This document shows positions 17,884 to 26,533 of a stretch of DNA of 64,000 nucleotides, piece after piece. How positions within the stretch are numbered: position 1 is the first letter of the stretch; each line of letters starts with the position of its first letter. This DNA comes from JAVVHH01 sp964657565 (GTDB lineage: Bacteria > Pseudomonadota > Alphaproteobacteria > Acetobacterales > Acetobacteraceae), in contig CAZZVQ010000013.1 in assembly GCA_964657565.1 (NCBI GenBank), positions 1 through 64,000 on the forward strand, read 5' to 3'. The notes beneath the pieces were generated by a model. That model worked only from the letters and a program-made list of their open reading frames with translations, did no database searches and was not told the DNA's origin. Both the position numbers and the translations under genes were made by a program.

Positions 17884-17910
17884 GAGCGGAGCGGTGATGC
17901 CGCTCCGCTC
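17884..17910 (+). terminator. hairpin terminator after the small secreted protein gene
   Basis: An 11-bp perfect stem (GAGCGGAGCGG / CCGCTCCGCTC) with a TGATG loop starts 12 nt after the stop. The following tract is TTGCG, so a poor U-run, but the position and stem strength suit a terminator. Confidence 0.6.
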
Positions 17911-17966
17911 TTGCGCCGGGAGCGGGGTTTGGAGGCAATGTGATCTCCTCGAACGGGGAGAACAGC

Positions 17967-19460
17967 ATGCGGATCGCGGTCGGTGGGTTTTTGCATGAAA
18001 GTCATTCGTTTGCGCCGCGACCGACGACGTACGCCGATTTTCTCAAGCCGGGCGGGCTTCCTGGGCTGATTTCGGGCGGGCCGCTGCTGGAGGAGATGCG
18101 GAGCGTGTCCTGCGGCCTGCGGGGCGCGATCGAGGCGGCGGACGGGCATGAGGTGGTGCCGCTGACGTGGTGCTTCGCCAACCCGGCGGGGCCGGTGCAA
18201 GACGAGGCGTTCGAACGGATCGCGGCGCTGATCTGCGCCGGGCTTTCGGCGGCGTTGGACGGCGGGACGCTCGATGGGGTCTATCTGGATTTACATGGGG
18301 CAGGAGTGGCGGAGCGCTTTCCGGACATGGAGGGCGAGTTGCTGCGCCGGGTCAGGGCGATCGTCGGCGGGGTGCCGGTGGCGATCAGTCTCGATCCGCA
18401 CGCGAACCTGACGGCGGAGATGGTCGAGCTGGCGGACGCCATCTCGCCGTATCGGACCTATCCGCACGTCGATATGCCGGCGGCCGGGGCCCGGGCGATG
18501 CGGCTATTGTTGCACCGGATCGCGCTGGGACGGCCGTTCGCGCGGGCGTTTCGACAACTGGATTATCTGTTGCCGATCACCAGCCAGTGCACGCTGGCGG
18601 GGCCGATGCAGGAGGTGATGGCGGCACGCGACGCGATCCAGGCACAGACGGGGGCGGCGGAGATCGCGTGGTGTTTCGGATTTCCGTATGCGGATTTCGA
18701 GGGCTGCGGGCCGGCCTTCGTCGTCTATGCCGAGAGCGACGGCGCGGCGGCGGCGGCGGCTCTGTGGTTCTTGGTGGAGCTGGAGCGGCGGGAGACGGCG
18801 TTCGGAGAGGAGATCCTGGATGCGGCGCAGGCGGTCGGCCTGGCGATGCGGGAGGCCGGGCCGGGGGGACCGGTGGTGATCGCGGATACGCAGGACAATC
18901 CTGGCGGCGGCGGGCATGGGGATACCACCGGGTTGCTGGCCGAGCTGATCCGGCAAGGCGCGGTCGGGGCGGTCGTGTGCCTGATCAACGACGCCCAGAG
19001 CGCGGCCGCGTGCCATGCGGCGGGGGAGGGCGGGACGGTGGCGCTCGAACTCGGGGGAAAATCGGATGGGGTGCCGCTTTCGGTGCAGGCTCGGGTCCTG
19101 CGGCTGACGGATGGACGGTTCACGCTGACGGGGCCGATGGGGAGCGGAAACCCGGGGAATTTGGGGCCGTGCGCGCTGGTCGAGGTCGGCGGCGTGCGGG
19201 TCGTGGTGGTGTCACGCAAGATGCAGGCGCTGGATCAGGCCATCCTCCGGCATGTCGGGATCGAGCCGGCGGAGGTTGGCATCCTGGCGCTGAAATCGTC
19301 GGTGCACTTCCGGGCGGATTTCGGGCCGATCGCGCGCCTTGTCATCGTGGCGGCGGCGCCGGGGCCGGTGGTGGCCGATCCCGGCACGCTGCCGTTTCAG
19401 CACCTGCGGGCGGGGATGCGGTTGCGGCCGGGCGCGAATAGGCCTGGGTCGTTCAGGTAG
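17967..19460 (+). CDS. MlrC-family (M81) metallopeptidase
   Basis: Cytoplasmic protein of the M81/MlrC family, named after microcystinase C but widespread in bacteria that make no use of microcystin; the true substrate here is unknown. 497 residues. Family features are the N-terminal IAVGGFLHESHSFAPRPT (metal-ligand His), YLDLHGAG, the ISLDPHANLT motif, YPHVDMPAAG, and the C-terminal DTQDNPGGGGHGDTTGLL and GPMGSGNPGNLGP segments of the DUF1485-type domain. The start ATG at 17967 has GGGGAG 6 nt upstream. Confidence 0.88.
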   Translation: MRIAVGGFLHESHSFAPRPTTYADFLKPGGLPGLISGGPLLEEMRSVSCGLRGAIEAADGHEVVPLTWCFANPAGPVQDEAFERIAALICAGLSAALDGGTLDGVYLDLHGAGVAERFPDMEGELLRRVRAIVGGVPVAISLDPHANLTAEMVELADAISPYRTYPHVDMPAAGARAMRLLLHRIALGRPFARAFRQLDYLLPITSQCTLAGPMQEVMAARDAIQAQTGAAEIAWCFGFPYADFEGCGPAFVVYAESDGAAAAAALWFLVELERRETAFGEEILDAAQAVGLAMREAGPGGPVVIADTQDNPGGGGHGDTTGLLAELIRQGAVGAVVCLINDAQSAAACHAAGEGGTVALELGGKSDGVPLSVQARVLRLTDGRFTLTGPMGSGNPGNLGPCALVEVGGVRVVVVSRKMQALDQAILRHVGIEPAEVGILALKSSVHFRADFGPIARLVIVAAAPGPVVADPGTLPFQHLRAGMRLRPGANRPGSFR

Positions 19461-19473
19461 GGCTTAGCGGCGG

Positions 19474-21408
19474 TCATCGCGCGCGGCTTGCCGCGCGCCG
19501 ACCCAGAGCGGCGGGAGTAGCTTTGTTCGGACTGGCGTTTTGGGCGAGCGCTAGGTCGGGAGCCTCAGGCTCATTCGACGGAGAGTGATCCCTCAGGTCG
19601 CGAAGACGCATCTTCAGGTCGGGAGAGATGGCGTCGTACGCCGTGCATGTGTCCCGGAGCAATGCCTCGGCGAGGTTCCTCCTGCCCGTTGCGGTCTTGG
19701 GCCGGCTCCAGTCCTGCGTGTCGCCGTAGGTATCCACGATCATGGCGATGACGTGCGGTGCGCCCTGTCCGGCGCAGGCAACGTCCACCCACGATCCGCT
19801 ATCCTCGCGCGCCAGATCGTTCAGCCGCGGCAGTCTGCTTCGGTCGTCGTCGCTGGCTGGCTCCCAATATTCCTTCTTTTCACTCGACAACGGCTGGGTC
19901 AGGCGCGCCAGCATGCCGGCACGATGGGCGAGGTCGGGCACATGGGCGATGATGTCCTCGACGCTCGGCGCGATCCCGCAATTATCGTCCCGCAGCCCGG
20001 CGCAGAAGGTTTCGCTGCCTGCTTTGGTGTTGTCCCACGCGACGCCTCGGCCGCCGGCCACGCGCCGGAAATCGGTTTTCCACAGTTCGGCGTTGAGGAA
20101 ATTGGCCGCCTCCACTTTGGTGCCGGCGAGGGACGCGGCTTGGAGGTGGGCGCCTTTGAGGCTGGTGCCGATGAGGGAGGCATCGTCGAGGGTGGCACGA
20201 CGGAGGTCGGCGCCGGCGAGAGAGGCGCCGTCCAGGGCGGCGTTGGCCAGCCAGGCGGCCTGCAGGTGGGCGCCGGCGATGCTGGCGCCCTGCAGTTGGG
20301 CGCGTTCCATCGTGATGCCGTTCATCTGGGCGCCATAGAAGGAGGCTCCTTGGAGTTGGGCGTCGTCCAGCTGGGCGCCTTCGAGATTGGCGCCGTTGAA
20401 CCAGGCACCTTGGGCGCGGAGCCGGAGCAGGGAGGCGCCCTCGAGATGGGCGTCGATGAAGTTCATGCGGCCGAGCTGGGCCTCGACCAGGATCGCGCGC
20501 TCGAGATGGCGGCCGCGCATGGAGACTTCCGGCAGCATGGTGGCGAGCTTGGCTTGGGTGTCATAGACCTTGTGGTCGATGAGATCGGTGCCGCCTAGGA
20601 ACAAGCGGTCAGGGAACAGGGGGTGGACGCGGTGGTCGCCGGTCTGTTCGCCGCTGATGAGCGTCTCGTGCAGCGGGACCATGGGCAGCGCCTGATACAA
20701 TCGTTCGCCGGGGAAGGTGGCGACGAGGACGGCGATGTAGAACGTGGCGATCGAGAAGGCCGACATGAAGGCTAGTCGCCAGCCCGTCCCGCTCCAACCG
20801 AGCCAGCCCGGCAGTTCGGCCGACCGGAGCGAGACGCGGGGCCAGAAGAACCAGAGCAGGCCGAGATCGAGCAGGACGAAGCCGCGCGCCCACCAGGTGC
20901 TCCGCTCGCTGTGGAAGGGCAGGAATTGAAGTTCGAAGAACAATAGGGTGAGGATCGGGCCGACGACGACGGTGCTCCAGGCGACCAGCGGCATGAGGGT
21001 GCCCGACACGGCCTGGGTGGGCTTTGGTGGATTGGCGACCATCTGCACGAAAATGTTGACGGGGAGGAGCGCGCCGGTCTCGTCCGGGTGAGGATCTGTC
21101 TTCAGTGCTGCGTCGAGCGCGCGGACGCGGCCGGCGAGCAGCGCGAGATGTTGCAGGACGTAGGCGTGCACCAAGAAGACGATGACGGGCCCGATCCAAA
21201 AGAAGGCCATGAGCGGAAGCTCGACGTCGGGGAAGGGCAGTTTGATCGGGCTTTCGAGGAACATGGTCTTGTGCGTCACCCCGGCGATGGCCAGGAGGAC
21301 GTAGAACAGCACAAAGACGAAGCTGAGCCAGAGCGGGCCGGCGACGCCGGCGGCGTCTTCCATGCTTTTGCGGAGCGCGGCGGCATCCGCCAGTTTGCTA
21401 TCGGCCAT
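19474..21408 (-). CDS. membrane-anchored pentapeptide-repeat protein
   Basis: 644 residues in three parts. Residues 1-280 contain about five or six hydrophobic spans in pairs (PLWLSFVFVLFYVLLAIAGV, ELPLMAFFWIGPVIVFLVHA, VVVGPILTLLFF and others). Residues about 300-465 are some 28 pentapeptide repeats of the A(N/D/H)LxG type, for example GANLEGAQLDDAQLQGASF, which should form a right-handed quadrilateral beta-helix. The C-terminal 180 residues are soluble with several Cys, and no known domain was recognised. The repeats make the DNA visibly periodic between 20100 and 20500. Start 21408; an ATG at 21423 is an alternative. Function is unknown. Confidence 0.82.
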   Translation of the reverse strand: MADSKLADAAALRKSMEDAAGVAGPLWLSFVFVLFYVLLAIAGVTHKTMFLESPIKLPFPDVELPLMAFFWIGPVIVFLVHAYVLQHLALLAGRVRALDAALKTDPHPDETGALLPVNIFVQMVANPPKPTQAVSGTLMPLVAWSTVVVGPILTLLFFELQFLPFHSERSTWWARGFVLLDLGLLWFFWPRVSLRSAELPGWLGWSGTGWRLAFMSAFSIATFYIAVLVATFPGERLYQALPMVPLHETLISGEQTGDHRVHPLFPDRLFLGGTDLIDHKVYDTQAKLATMLPEVSMRGRHLERAILVEAQLGRMNFIDAHLEGASLLRLRAQGAWFNGANLEGAQLDDAQLQGASFYGAQMNGITMERAQLQGASIAGAHLQAAWLANAALDGASLAGADLRRATLDDASLIGTSLKGAHLQAASLAGTKVEAANFLNAELWKTDFRRVAGGRGVAWDNTKAGSETFCAGLRDDNCGIAPSVEDIIAHVPDLAHRAGMLARLTQPLSSEKKEYWEPASDDDRSRLPRLNDLAREDSGSWVDVACAGQGAPHVIAMIVDTYGDTQDWSRPKTATGRRNLAEALLRDTCTAYDAISPDLKMRLRDLRDHSPSNEPEAPDLALAQNASPNKATPAALGRRAASRAR

Positions 21409-21498
21409 CGGAACGTTATACATTAGTAACGTAAACGCGCCATCACAAGTTTTTGTGTGCCGTTGGACCGGCGCCGACGCGGCTGCTACAGGCGCCGC

Positions 21499-22506
21499 AT
21501 GGCACAACTCCGGATCGGGATCATTGGCGCGGGGCATTTTGGGCGGTTCCATGCGCTCAAGGTGAAGGCGAGCCGGCGGGCGGTGTTGGCCGGGCTGTAT
21601 GATCCGCAGGCGGAGCGGGCGGCGGCGATCGGGCGCGAGGCGGGCGGGGCGCCGGCGCTGGGGCTCGCGGCGCTGCTGGCGGCCAGCGATGCGGTGATCG
21701 TGGCGTCGCCGGCGGAGACGCATTTCGAGCTGACGGCGCAGGCGTTGGCGGCCGGGCGGCACGTGCTGGTGGAGAAGCCGATCGCGGCGACGCTGGACGA
21801 GGCGGACCGGCTGGCCGCGTTGGCGCGCGAGCACGATCGGGTGCTGCAGGTGGGGCATTTGCTGCGCTATTCGGCGGAGCACCGGGCGATCTCGAGCCGG
21901 ATCACGCGGCCGCTGTATATCGAGGCGACCCGGATCGCGCCGTACAAGCCGCGCGGGACCGACGTTTCGGTCATCCTGGACCTGATGATCCATGACCTCG
22001 ACCTGGTGCTGGCGCTGGTGCACAGCCCGATCCTGAGCGTGGATGCGATGGGGGCGGCGGTGTCGAGCCCGCTGGAGGACATCGCGAATGCGCGGGTGCG
22101 GTTCGAGAACGGCTGCGTGGCGACGATCACGGCGAGCCGGATCTCGCTGAAGACGGAGCGGCGGATGCGGCTGTTCTCGGAAGAGGGCTACCTGTCGGCG
22201 GATTTCGTGGCGCGCAAGCTGGTGATGATCGGGCGGGAGCGCGGGCTGCCGCTGCCGGGGACCGGCGGGTTCCGGCGCGAGGAGGTGGGTTGGACCGAGC
22301 ATGACAGCATGGCGGCCGAGCATGAGGCGTTTGCGGCGTCGTGTTTGGACGGGGCTGACGTGCTGGTGGATGCGCTGGCGGGGCGGCGGGCGCTGGAGGC
22401 GGCGATCGCGGTGACGGAGAGTATTGCGGCGTCGCGCCGGGTCGCGATCCAGTCAGGCCTGATCCAAAAGCTCGAGCACTTGGCGGGCGGCGGCGTCGGA
22501 GGGTAG
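21499..22506 (+). CDS. Gfo/Idh/MocA-family oxidoreductase
   Basis: NAD(P)-dependent dehydrogenase-type protein of 335 residues. It has a Rossmann fingerprint IGIIGAGHFGRFHA at the N-terminus, the family EKP motif in HVLVEKPIAATL (about residue 92), and LMIHDLDLVLALV in the substrate-site region. Such genes sit beside lpxB (sometimes with lpxI) in many Alphaproteobacteria, which hints at a lipid A or surface-sugar role, but the substrate is unknown. Here the gene is convergent with lpxB and overlaps it by 54 bp at the 3' end. An upstream in-frame ATG at 21457 gives only an Arg-rich extension and is rejected. Confidence 0.88.
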   Translation: MAQLRIGIIGAGHFGRFHALKVKASRRAVLAGLYDPQAERAAAIGREAGGAPALGLAALLAASDAVIVASPAETHFELTAQALAAGRHVLVEKPIAATLDEADRLAALAREHDRVLQVGHLLRYSAEHRAISSRITRPLYIEATRIAPYKPRGTDVSVILDLMIHDLDLVLALVHSPILSVDAMGAAVSSPLEDIANARVRFENGCVATITASRISLKTERRMRLFSEEGYLSADFVARKLVMIGRERGLPLPGTGGFRREEVGWTEHDSMAAEHEAFAASCLDGADVLVDALAGRRALEAAIAVTESIAASRRVAIQSGLIQKLEHLAGGGVGG

Positions 22507-23595
22507 GCCCCCGGGCGGGCGAAGGCTCGCCAGGATGTCGGCGAAGGCGGCGCGCTGCTGATCCGCGGCGACGCCGTTGCGGAGGAGATCCAGGACGGTC
22601 CGCTCCAGGATGTCCGGGCGGCAGTCCTGCTGCAGCAGTTCCGGCACCACGGCGCGGCCGGCGAGCAGGTTGACCATGGCCACGTGCGGCACCTTGATGG
22701 CGCGGCGGGCGATGGCGGCGCTGATCGGGTTGACGCGGTAGGTCACCGCCATCGGCACGCCGGCGAGGGCCAATTCGAGCGTCGAGGTGCCGGATTTGGT
22801 CAGGGCGACGGACGCGGCGGCGTAGGCGTCGTGCTTGTCGGCGAGCTCGGTCGTGACGATCGGCTTGGTCTGCCAGCCCTCGGTCGCGCGGCGGACGGTA
22901 TCGGCGACCACGGCGGAGACGGGCAGCACCGGGCGGACTTCCGGCGCGGAGCGGGCGAGGCGATGCACGACCTGCTCGAAGATCGGCAGCAGGCGGGGGA
23001 CTTCCGAGCGGCGGCTGCCGGGCATGAGGATGAGCACCGGGTCGTGGGCCAGGCCGTGCCGGGCGCGGAAGCGGGCACCGTCGCCATCGCCGGCGCCGGA
23101 CTCCAGCACGGGGTGACCGACGAAATCGGCCCTGATGCCGCGGGCGGCGAACCAGGCGGGCTCGAACGGGAGCAGGCAGAGCAACTTGTCCCATAGGCCG
23201 GGAAAGTGACGGACCCGCTTCTCGCGCCAGGCCCAGACTTGCGGGGCGACGTAGTGGACCCGCTTCACGCCGAGCTCGGCCGCGCGTTTCAGGACGTGCC
23301 TGGTGTAGCCCGGCGAATCGATGGTCACCAGCACGTCGGGCCGTCTGGCGGCGATGTCGGCCATGGTCTGGTCGAGCCGGCGACGGATGGTGCGCAGGCG
23401 GGGGAGGACTTCGACGAGGCCCATCACGGCGAGATCGGCCATGGGGTGCAGGCTGGTGAGCCCGTGCTCGGCCATGCGGGCGCCGCCGACGCCGGCGAAG
23501 GCGAGGCCGTCGCGCTGGCGGCGCAGTGCCGCGATGAGGCGTGCGCCGAGGACGTCGCCGCTGGCTTCGCCGGCAATCAGGTAGATAAGGGGCAT
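22453..23595 (-). CDS. lpxB: lipid-A-disaccharide synthase
   Basis: Peripheral membrane GT19 enzyme joining UDP-2,3-diacylglucosamine and lipid X to make the lipid A disaccharide. 380 residues, normal length. Motifs are LIYLIAGEASGDVLGARLI at the N-terminus, VTIDSPGYTRHV, VHYVAPQVWAWREKRV, CLLPFEPAWF, LPGSRRSEV and TKSGTSTLELAL. Convergent with the Gfo/Idh gene. The presence of lpxB shows that the organism makes lipid A. Confidence 0.97.
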   Translation of the reverse strand: MPLIYLIAGEASGDVLGARLIAALRRQRDGLAFAGVGGARMAEHGLTSLHPMADLAVMGLVEVLPRLRTIRRRLDQTMADIAARRPDVLVTIDSPGYTRHVLKRAAELGVKRVHYVAPQVWAWREKRVRHFPGLWDKLLCLLPFEPAWFAARGIRADFVGHPVLESGAGDGDGARFRARHGLAHDPVLILMPGSRRSEVPRLLPIFEQVVHRLARSAPEVRPVLPVSAVVADTVRRATEGWQTKPIVTTELADKHDAYAAASVALTKSGTSTLELALAGVPMAVTYRVNPISAAIARRAIKVPHVAMVNLLAGRAVVPELLQQDCRPDILERTVLDLLRNGVAADQQRAAFADILASLRPPGGLPSDAAARQVLELLDQA

Positions 23596-23631
23596 GAGCG
23601 ATTGCTTAAGGAAGAGGGATTAGGCTGACAA

Positions 23632-23913
23632 ATGGCGTGGTTGCTGCATGTGATTGGGATCGACGAGTGGGATGCGGCGCAGCCGAACGGGCTGGCCTGC
23701 CCAGCGGGAGGGTTCATCCATTTGTGCACGGCGGAGCAATTGCCGTTCGTGCTGGAGCGGCACTTCGCCGGGCGGCAGCAGCTGGTGGTCCTGCATGTGG
23801 ACGCAGAGGAGCTGGATGTGCGGTGGGAGGTGAGCGAGCCGGGGCTGCCGGCGTTTCCGCATCTGTATGAGGACCTGCCGGTCGGGTTGGTCCGACGGGC
23901 GGATTGGGTGTGA
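23632..23913 (+). CDS. DUF952 family protein
   Basis: 93-residue cytoplasmic protein matching DUF952: WLLHVIGIDEWDAA at the start, GFIHLCTAEQL in the middle and FPHLYEDLPV near the end are the conserved positions. The family is small and lacks an established function. Divergent from lpxB by 36 bp. Confidence 0.85.
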   Translation: MAWLLHVIGIDEWDAAQPNGLACPAGGFIHLCTAEQLPFVLERHFAGRQQLVVLHVDAEELDVRWEVSEPGLPAFPHLYEDLPVGLVRRADWV

Positions 23914-23936
23914 GGGTGGGCTCGCGGCCCACCCTC
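23912..23936. terminator. bidirectional hairpin between convergent genes
   Basis: 10-bp perfect stem (GAGGGTGGGC / GCCCACCCTC) with a 5-nt loop, beginning in the DUF952 stop codon and ending 3 bp before the stop of the convergent 114-residue gene. It belongs to the same GGTGGGC-type repeat class seen at 24309 and 60039. Confidence 0.6.
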
Positions 23937-23938
23937 CA

Positions 23939-24283
23939 TTAAGCGGAGGTGCCGCCTTCGGGCAGGTCGGCGGGGTCGGTGGTGCGCAATTCCTCGCGGG
24001 TCATCGGCGTCTCCATGAAACGGCCTTCGTCGCCCAACGGGCCGGCAGGGAACTCGCCGAGGTTCTTCTGGATCGAGGCTTCCTCGACGATCACCGCCTT
24101 GGAGTCCTCGACGTTCTGCAGCCCGGCGGCGCCGGCCATCTCCATGCGGGCGAGTTCGTCGGCGCGCTCCTCGTATTCGGCCATGCGGCCCTCGGGGCTG
24201 CCGTCGGCCTCGAAGAGCTGCTTGGCCAGCGCCGTGACGTGTTGCTTGAACTCGGGCGACGGGTCGAGCGGGTTGTCTGACAT
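23939..24283 (-). CDS. hypothetical acidic protein
   Basis: 114 residues, rich in Glu and Ala, no signal peptide or membrane span. The N-terminal half is strongly helical (FKQHVTALAKQLFEADGSPEGRMAEYEERADELARME) and resembles the short DUF2934-like helical segments of proteobacterial hypotheticals, although I cannot confirm that. The C-terminus is Pro/Gly-rich. Codon use fits its neighbours. Confidence 0.6.
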   Translation of the reverse strand: MSDNPLDPSPEFKQHVTALAKQLFEADGSPEGRMAEYEERADELARMEMAGAAGLQNVEDSKAVIVEEASIQKNLGEFPAGPLGDEGRFMETPMTREELRTTDPADLPEGGTSA

Positions 24284-24308
24284 GTGGACCTCGTGGTTGG
24301 GGGGAGGA

Positions 24309-24325
24309 GGTGGGCTGTGCCCATC
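24309..24325. repeat. small GGTGGGC-type hairpin repeat
   Basis: GGTGGGC-TGT-GCCCATC followed by CTACGG, a degenerate single unit of the dispersed hairpin type seen in full at 60039-60088. It lies in the 72 bp between two leftward genes. Confidence 0.4.
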
Positions 24326-24355
24326 CTACGGTATGGACCTAACACGGGAGCGCGA

Positions 24356-25030
24356 TCAGGGTTCGGCGGGCAAGTCGATCCAGGAGAGGTGGCCGCCCTT
24401 GCCGGCGCCGGTGTCGAGGAAGATGGCCTTCCCGCCCGAGGCGCCGGCCTTGACGTAGGGGCGGCCATCGGTGCTGCGCTGGTCGTGGCCACAGTAGACG
24501 GTGATGCCGGCCGGGATGCGGTCGACCCAGCGGACAACACGCTCCGGGTAGCCGTCGGACTGCATGCGGCCGGTGGTCTCGCCGAAGAGGGCGCGGGAGA
24601 GCAGAGGGTCGACGCGGCCGAGCGGTGGCGGCGGCTTCTCGCTGAGCATGGCGGGGTGGAAGCCGCCATGGACGAACGCCGTGGTGCCGCGGATGAGCCA
24701 GGCGGGGGCGCGGGTGATCTCCTGCAGCGCGCGCTCGCGGAGCGCCGGGTCGAGCTGTTCGAGCGTGGCTTCGAGGGCGGCGTCGGTGCGGACGGCGAAG
24801 CCGGCCAGGGAGCGGCCCAGCTTGCGGTCGTGGTTGCCGAGGATGAACAGGCCGCGGCCGGCATCGATCAGCTCGAACATGCGGCGAAGCACGCCGGCGC
24901 TGTCCGGCCCATGGTCGCTGAGGTCGCCGAGTTGGATCAGGAAACGGTCGGTGCTGGCGGCGGCGTCGAAGGCGCGGAGATCGCCATGGACGTCGCCGAC
25001 GATGCGCAGGGCGGCGCCTTGTGGGATCAA
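24356..25030 (-). CDS. metallophosphatase, serine/threonine-phosphatase-like
   Basis: Calcineurin-like phosphoesterase of 224 residues. Metal-site motifs appear in order: VGDVHGDLRAF (GDxHG), LGDLSDHGPDS (GDxxDxG), LGNHDRKLG (GNHD), then FVHGGFHPAM and YCGHDQR for the later His ligands. This pattern matches bacterial PrpA/ApaH-like phosphatases. The start is inferred as TTG at 25030, which overlaps the photolyase stop (TTGA). A much longer frame upstream is a shadow of phr. Last gene of the leftward DNA-repair operon. Confidence 0.8.
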   Translation of the reverse strand: MIPQGAALRIVGDVHGDLRAFDAAASTDRFLIQLGDLSDHGPDSAGVLRRMFELIDAGRGLFILGNHDRKLGRSLAGFAVRTDAALEATLEQLDPALRERALQEITRAPAWLIRGTTAFVHGGFHPAMLSEKPPPPLGRVDPLLSRALFGETTGRMQSDGYPERVVRWVDRIPAGITVYCGHDQRSTDGRPYVKAGASGGKAIFLDTGAGKGGHLSWIDLPAEP

Positions 25031-26457
25031 GCGGCGGCTCCGCGGACGGTATTCCGGTAGGCGTCCAGCGCGCGCGTCCGGGTGGCGCCGAGGTCCACGA
25101 GCGGCTTGGGGTAGGTTTTTCCGAGCGTCAAACCCGCCTGGGTCAGCACCTCGGGGGGAGCGGTCCAGGGGGCATGGAGATATTTCTCCGGCAGTCTGGC
25201 CAGTTCCGGGACCCAGTGCCGCACGTAGCCGCCGGCCTTGTCCCACGTCTCGCCCTGGCTGACCGGGTTGAACACGCGGAAGAAGGGCTGGCTGTCGATG
25301 CCGCAGCCGGCCACCCACTGCCAGCTTGCGGCGTTGCTGGCGAGGTCGGCGTCGACCAGCGTGTCCCAGAACCAGCGCTCGCCCTCGCGCCAGTCGATCA
25401 GCAACTGCTTGACCAGGAACGAGGCGGCGACCATGCGGACGCGGTTATGCATCCAGCCAGTATGCCAGAGCTGTCGCATTCCGGCATCGACGATCGGGAT
25501 TCCGGTGCCGCCCCGCTGCCAGGCCGCGAGTTCGGACGGGGCCTTGCGGAACGGGAGCTTGTCGAAGGCGGGGCGGAGCGGGGCTTCCGGCAGGGTGGGG
25601 TGATGCCAGAGGAGGTAGGCGGAGAATTCGCGCCAGAGGATTTCGCCGGTGTAGGTGTCGAGGTCATCGCCGGGGGGGAGAGCGCGGGCGCCGTGCCAGA
25701 CTTGGCGGGCGGAGAGTTCGCCCCAGTGCAGATGGGCGGAGAGGCGGCTGGTGCCGTCTTCGCCGGGGAGGTTGCGGCCGGTCTTGTATTTGCTGACGGT
25801 GGCGGCGAGGAAGTCGTGCAGCCGGGCTTGGGCGGCGGGCTCGCCGACGTGCCACATCTCGCGGAAGCCCCCGGCCCAGTCCGGCTTGGTGGGGAGTAGC
25901 GCCCAGTCCTCGAGACGGTCCGAGCGCGGGGGTTTGACCGCGGCCAGCGTCCGGGGCGCGGGCAGCGGTTCGCCGACATCGCCGCGGGTTCGGCAGGCCT
26001 TGGCGAACGGCGAGTAGACGCCGTAGGCGGTGCCGCCGCCGGTCCGGATCGAGTCGAGGTCGAACAGGGTGGTGGTGCGATGCAGGTGCAGGCGCTCGCC
26101 GAGCGACCCGGCCAGTGCGGTTTCGACGGCCCGTGCCCAGGGCTCGTGCGACCGGCCGGCATGGAGCTCGGCGGCGCCGACCTCCTCCATCAGCGCGGGA
26201 AGGATTTCGGCCGCATTGCCCCGGCAGAGCATGAGTGTCGCGCCGGCCCGTTCGAGCGAGGCGGCGAGTGATTGCAGGCTGTCATGCAGCCACCAGCGGG
26301 AGGCGCCACCGAGGGCCCACGGCCCAGGGCTGGTCTCGTCGAGCACGTAGACCGGCAGCACTGGCCGGCCGTTGGCGGCGGCTTGGGTCAGGGCTTCATT
26401 GTCGCTCATCCGCAAATCCGAGCGGAACCAAATGATCGCGGGCGGCAGGTTGGTCAT
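25027..26457 (-). CDS. phrB: deoxyribodipyrimidine photo-lyase (class I)
   Basis: Light-driven repair enzyme for cyclobutane pyrimidine dimers, FAD-dependent, 476 residues. N-terminal antenna domain starts IIWFRSDLRMSDNEAL. The FAD domain shows GTSRLSAHLHWGELSARQVW, WREFSAYLLWHHP, GIPIVDAGMRQLWHTGWMHNRVRMVA and DADLASNAASWQWVAGCG, followed by YVRHWVPEL. These are class I photolyase/cryptochrome motifs. An upstream ATG at 26562 would run into the preceding gene, so 26457 is preferred. 76 bp downstream of the membrane-protein gene. Confidence 0.93.
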   Translation of the reverse strand: MTNLPPAIIWFRSDLRMSDNEALTQAAANGRPVLPVYVLDETSPGPWALGGASRWWLHDSLQSLAASLERAGATLMLCRGNAAEILPALMEEVGAAELHAGRSHEPWARAVETALAGSLGERLHLHRTTTLFDLDSIRTGGGTAYGVYSPFAKACRTRGDVGEPLPAPRTLAAVKPPRSDRLEDWALLPTKPDWAGGFREMWHVGEPAAQARLHDFLAATVSKYKTGRNLPGEDGTSRLSAHLHWGELSARQVWHGARALPPGDDLDTYTGEILWREFSAYLLWHHPTLPEAPLRPAFDKLPFRKAPSELAAWQRGGTGIPIVDAGMRQLWHTGWMHNRVRMVAASFLVKQLLIDWREGERWFWDTLVDADLASNAASWQWVAGCGIDSQPFFRVFNPVSQGETWDKAGGYVRHWVPELARLPEKYLHAPWTAPPEVLTQAGLTLGKTYPKPLVDLGATRTRALDAYRNTVRGAAA

Positions 26458-26533
26458 CAATGACAGATATGTTGGCCAATCGCGCCGAACAGCAACGCAA
26501 ATTCCTGCGCCGGGTTGATGGTCGGACGTTGCT

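Noticed and set aside
19474..22323. 949-residue reading frame including the pentapeptide protein
   Set aside because: The upstream 300 codons are Arg/Pro/His-rich and antisense to the Gfo/Idh oxidoreductase gene; the true start is near 21408.
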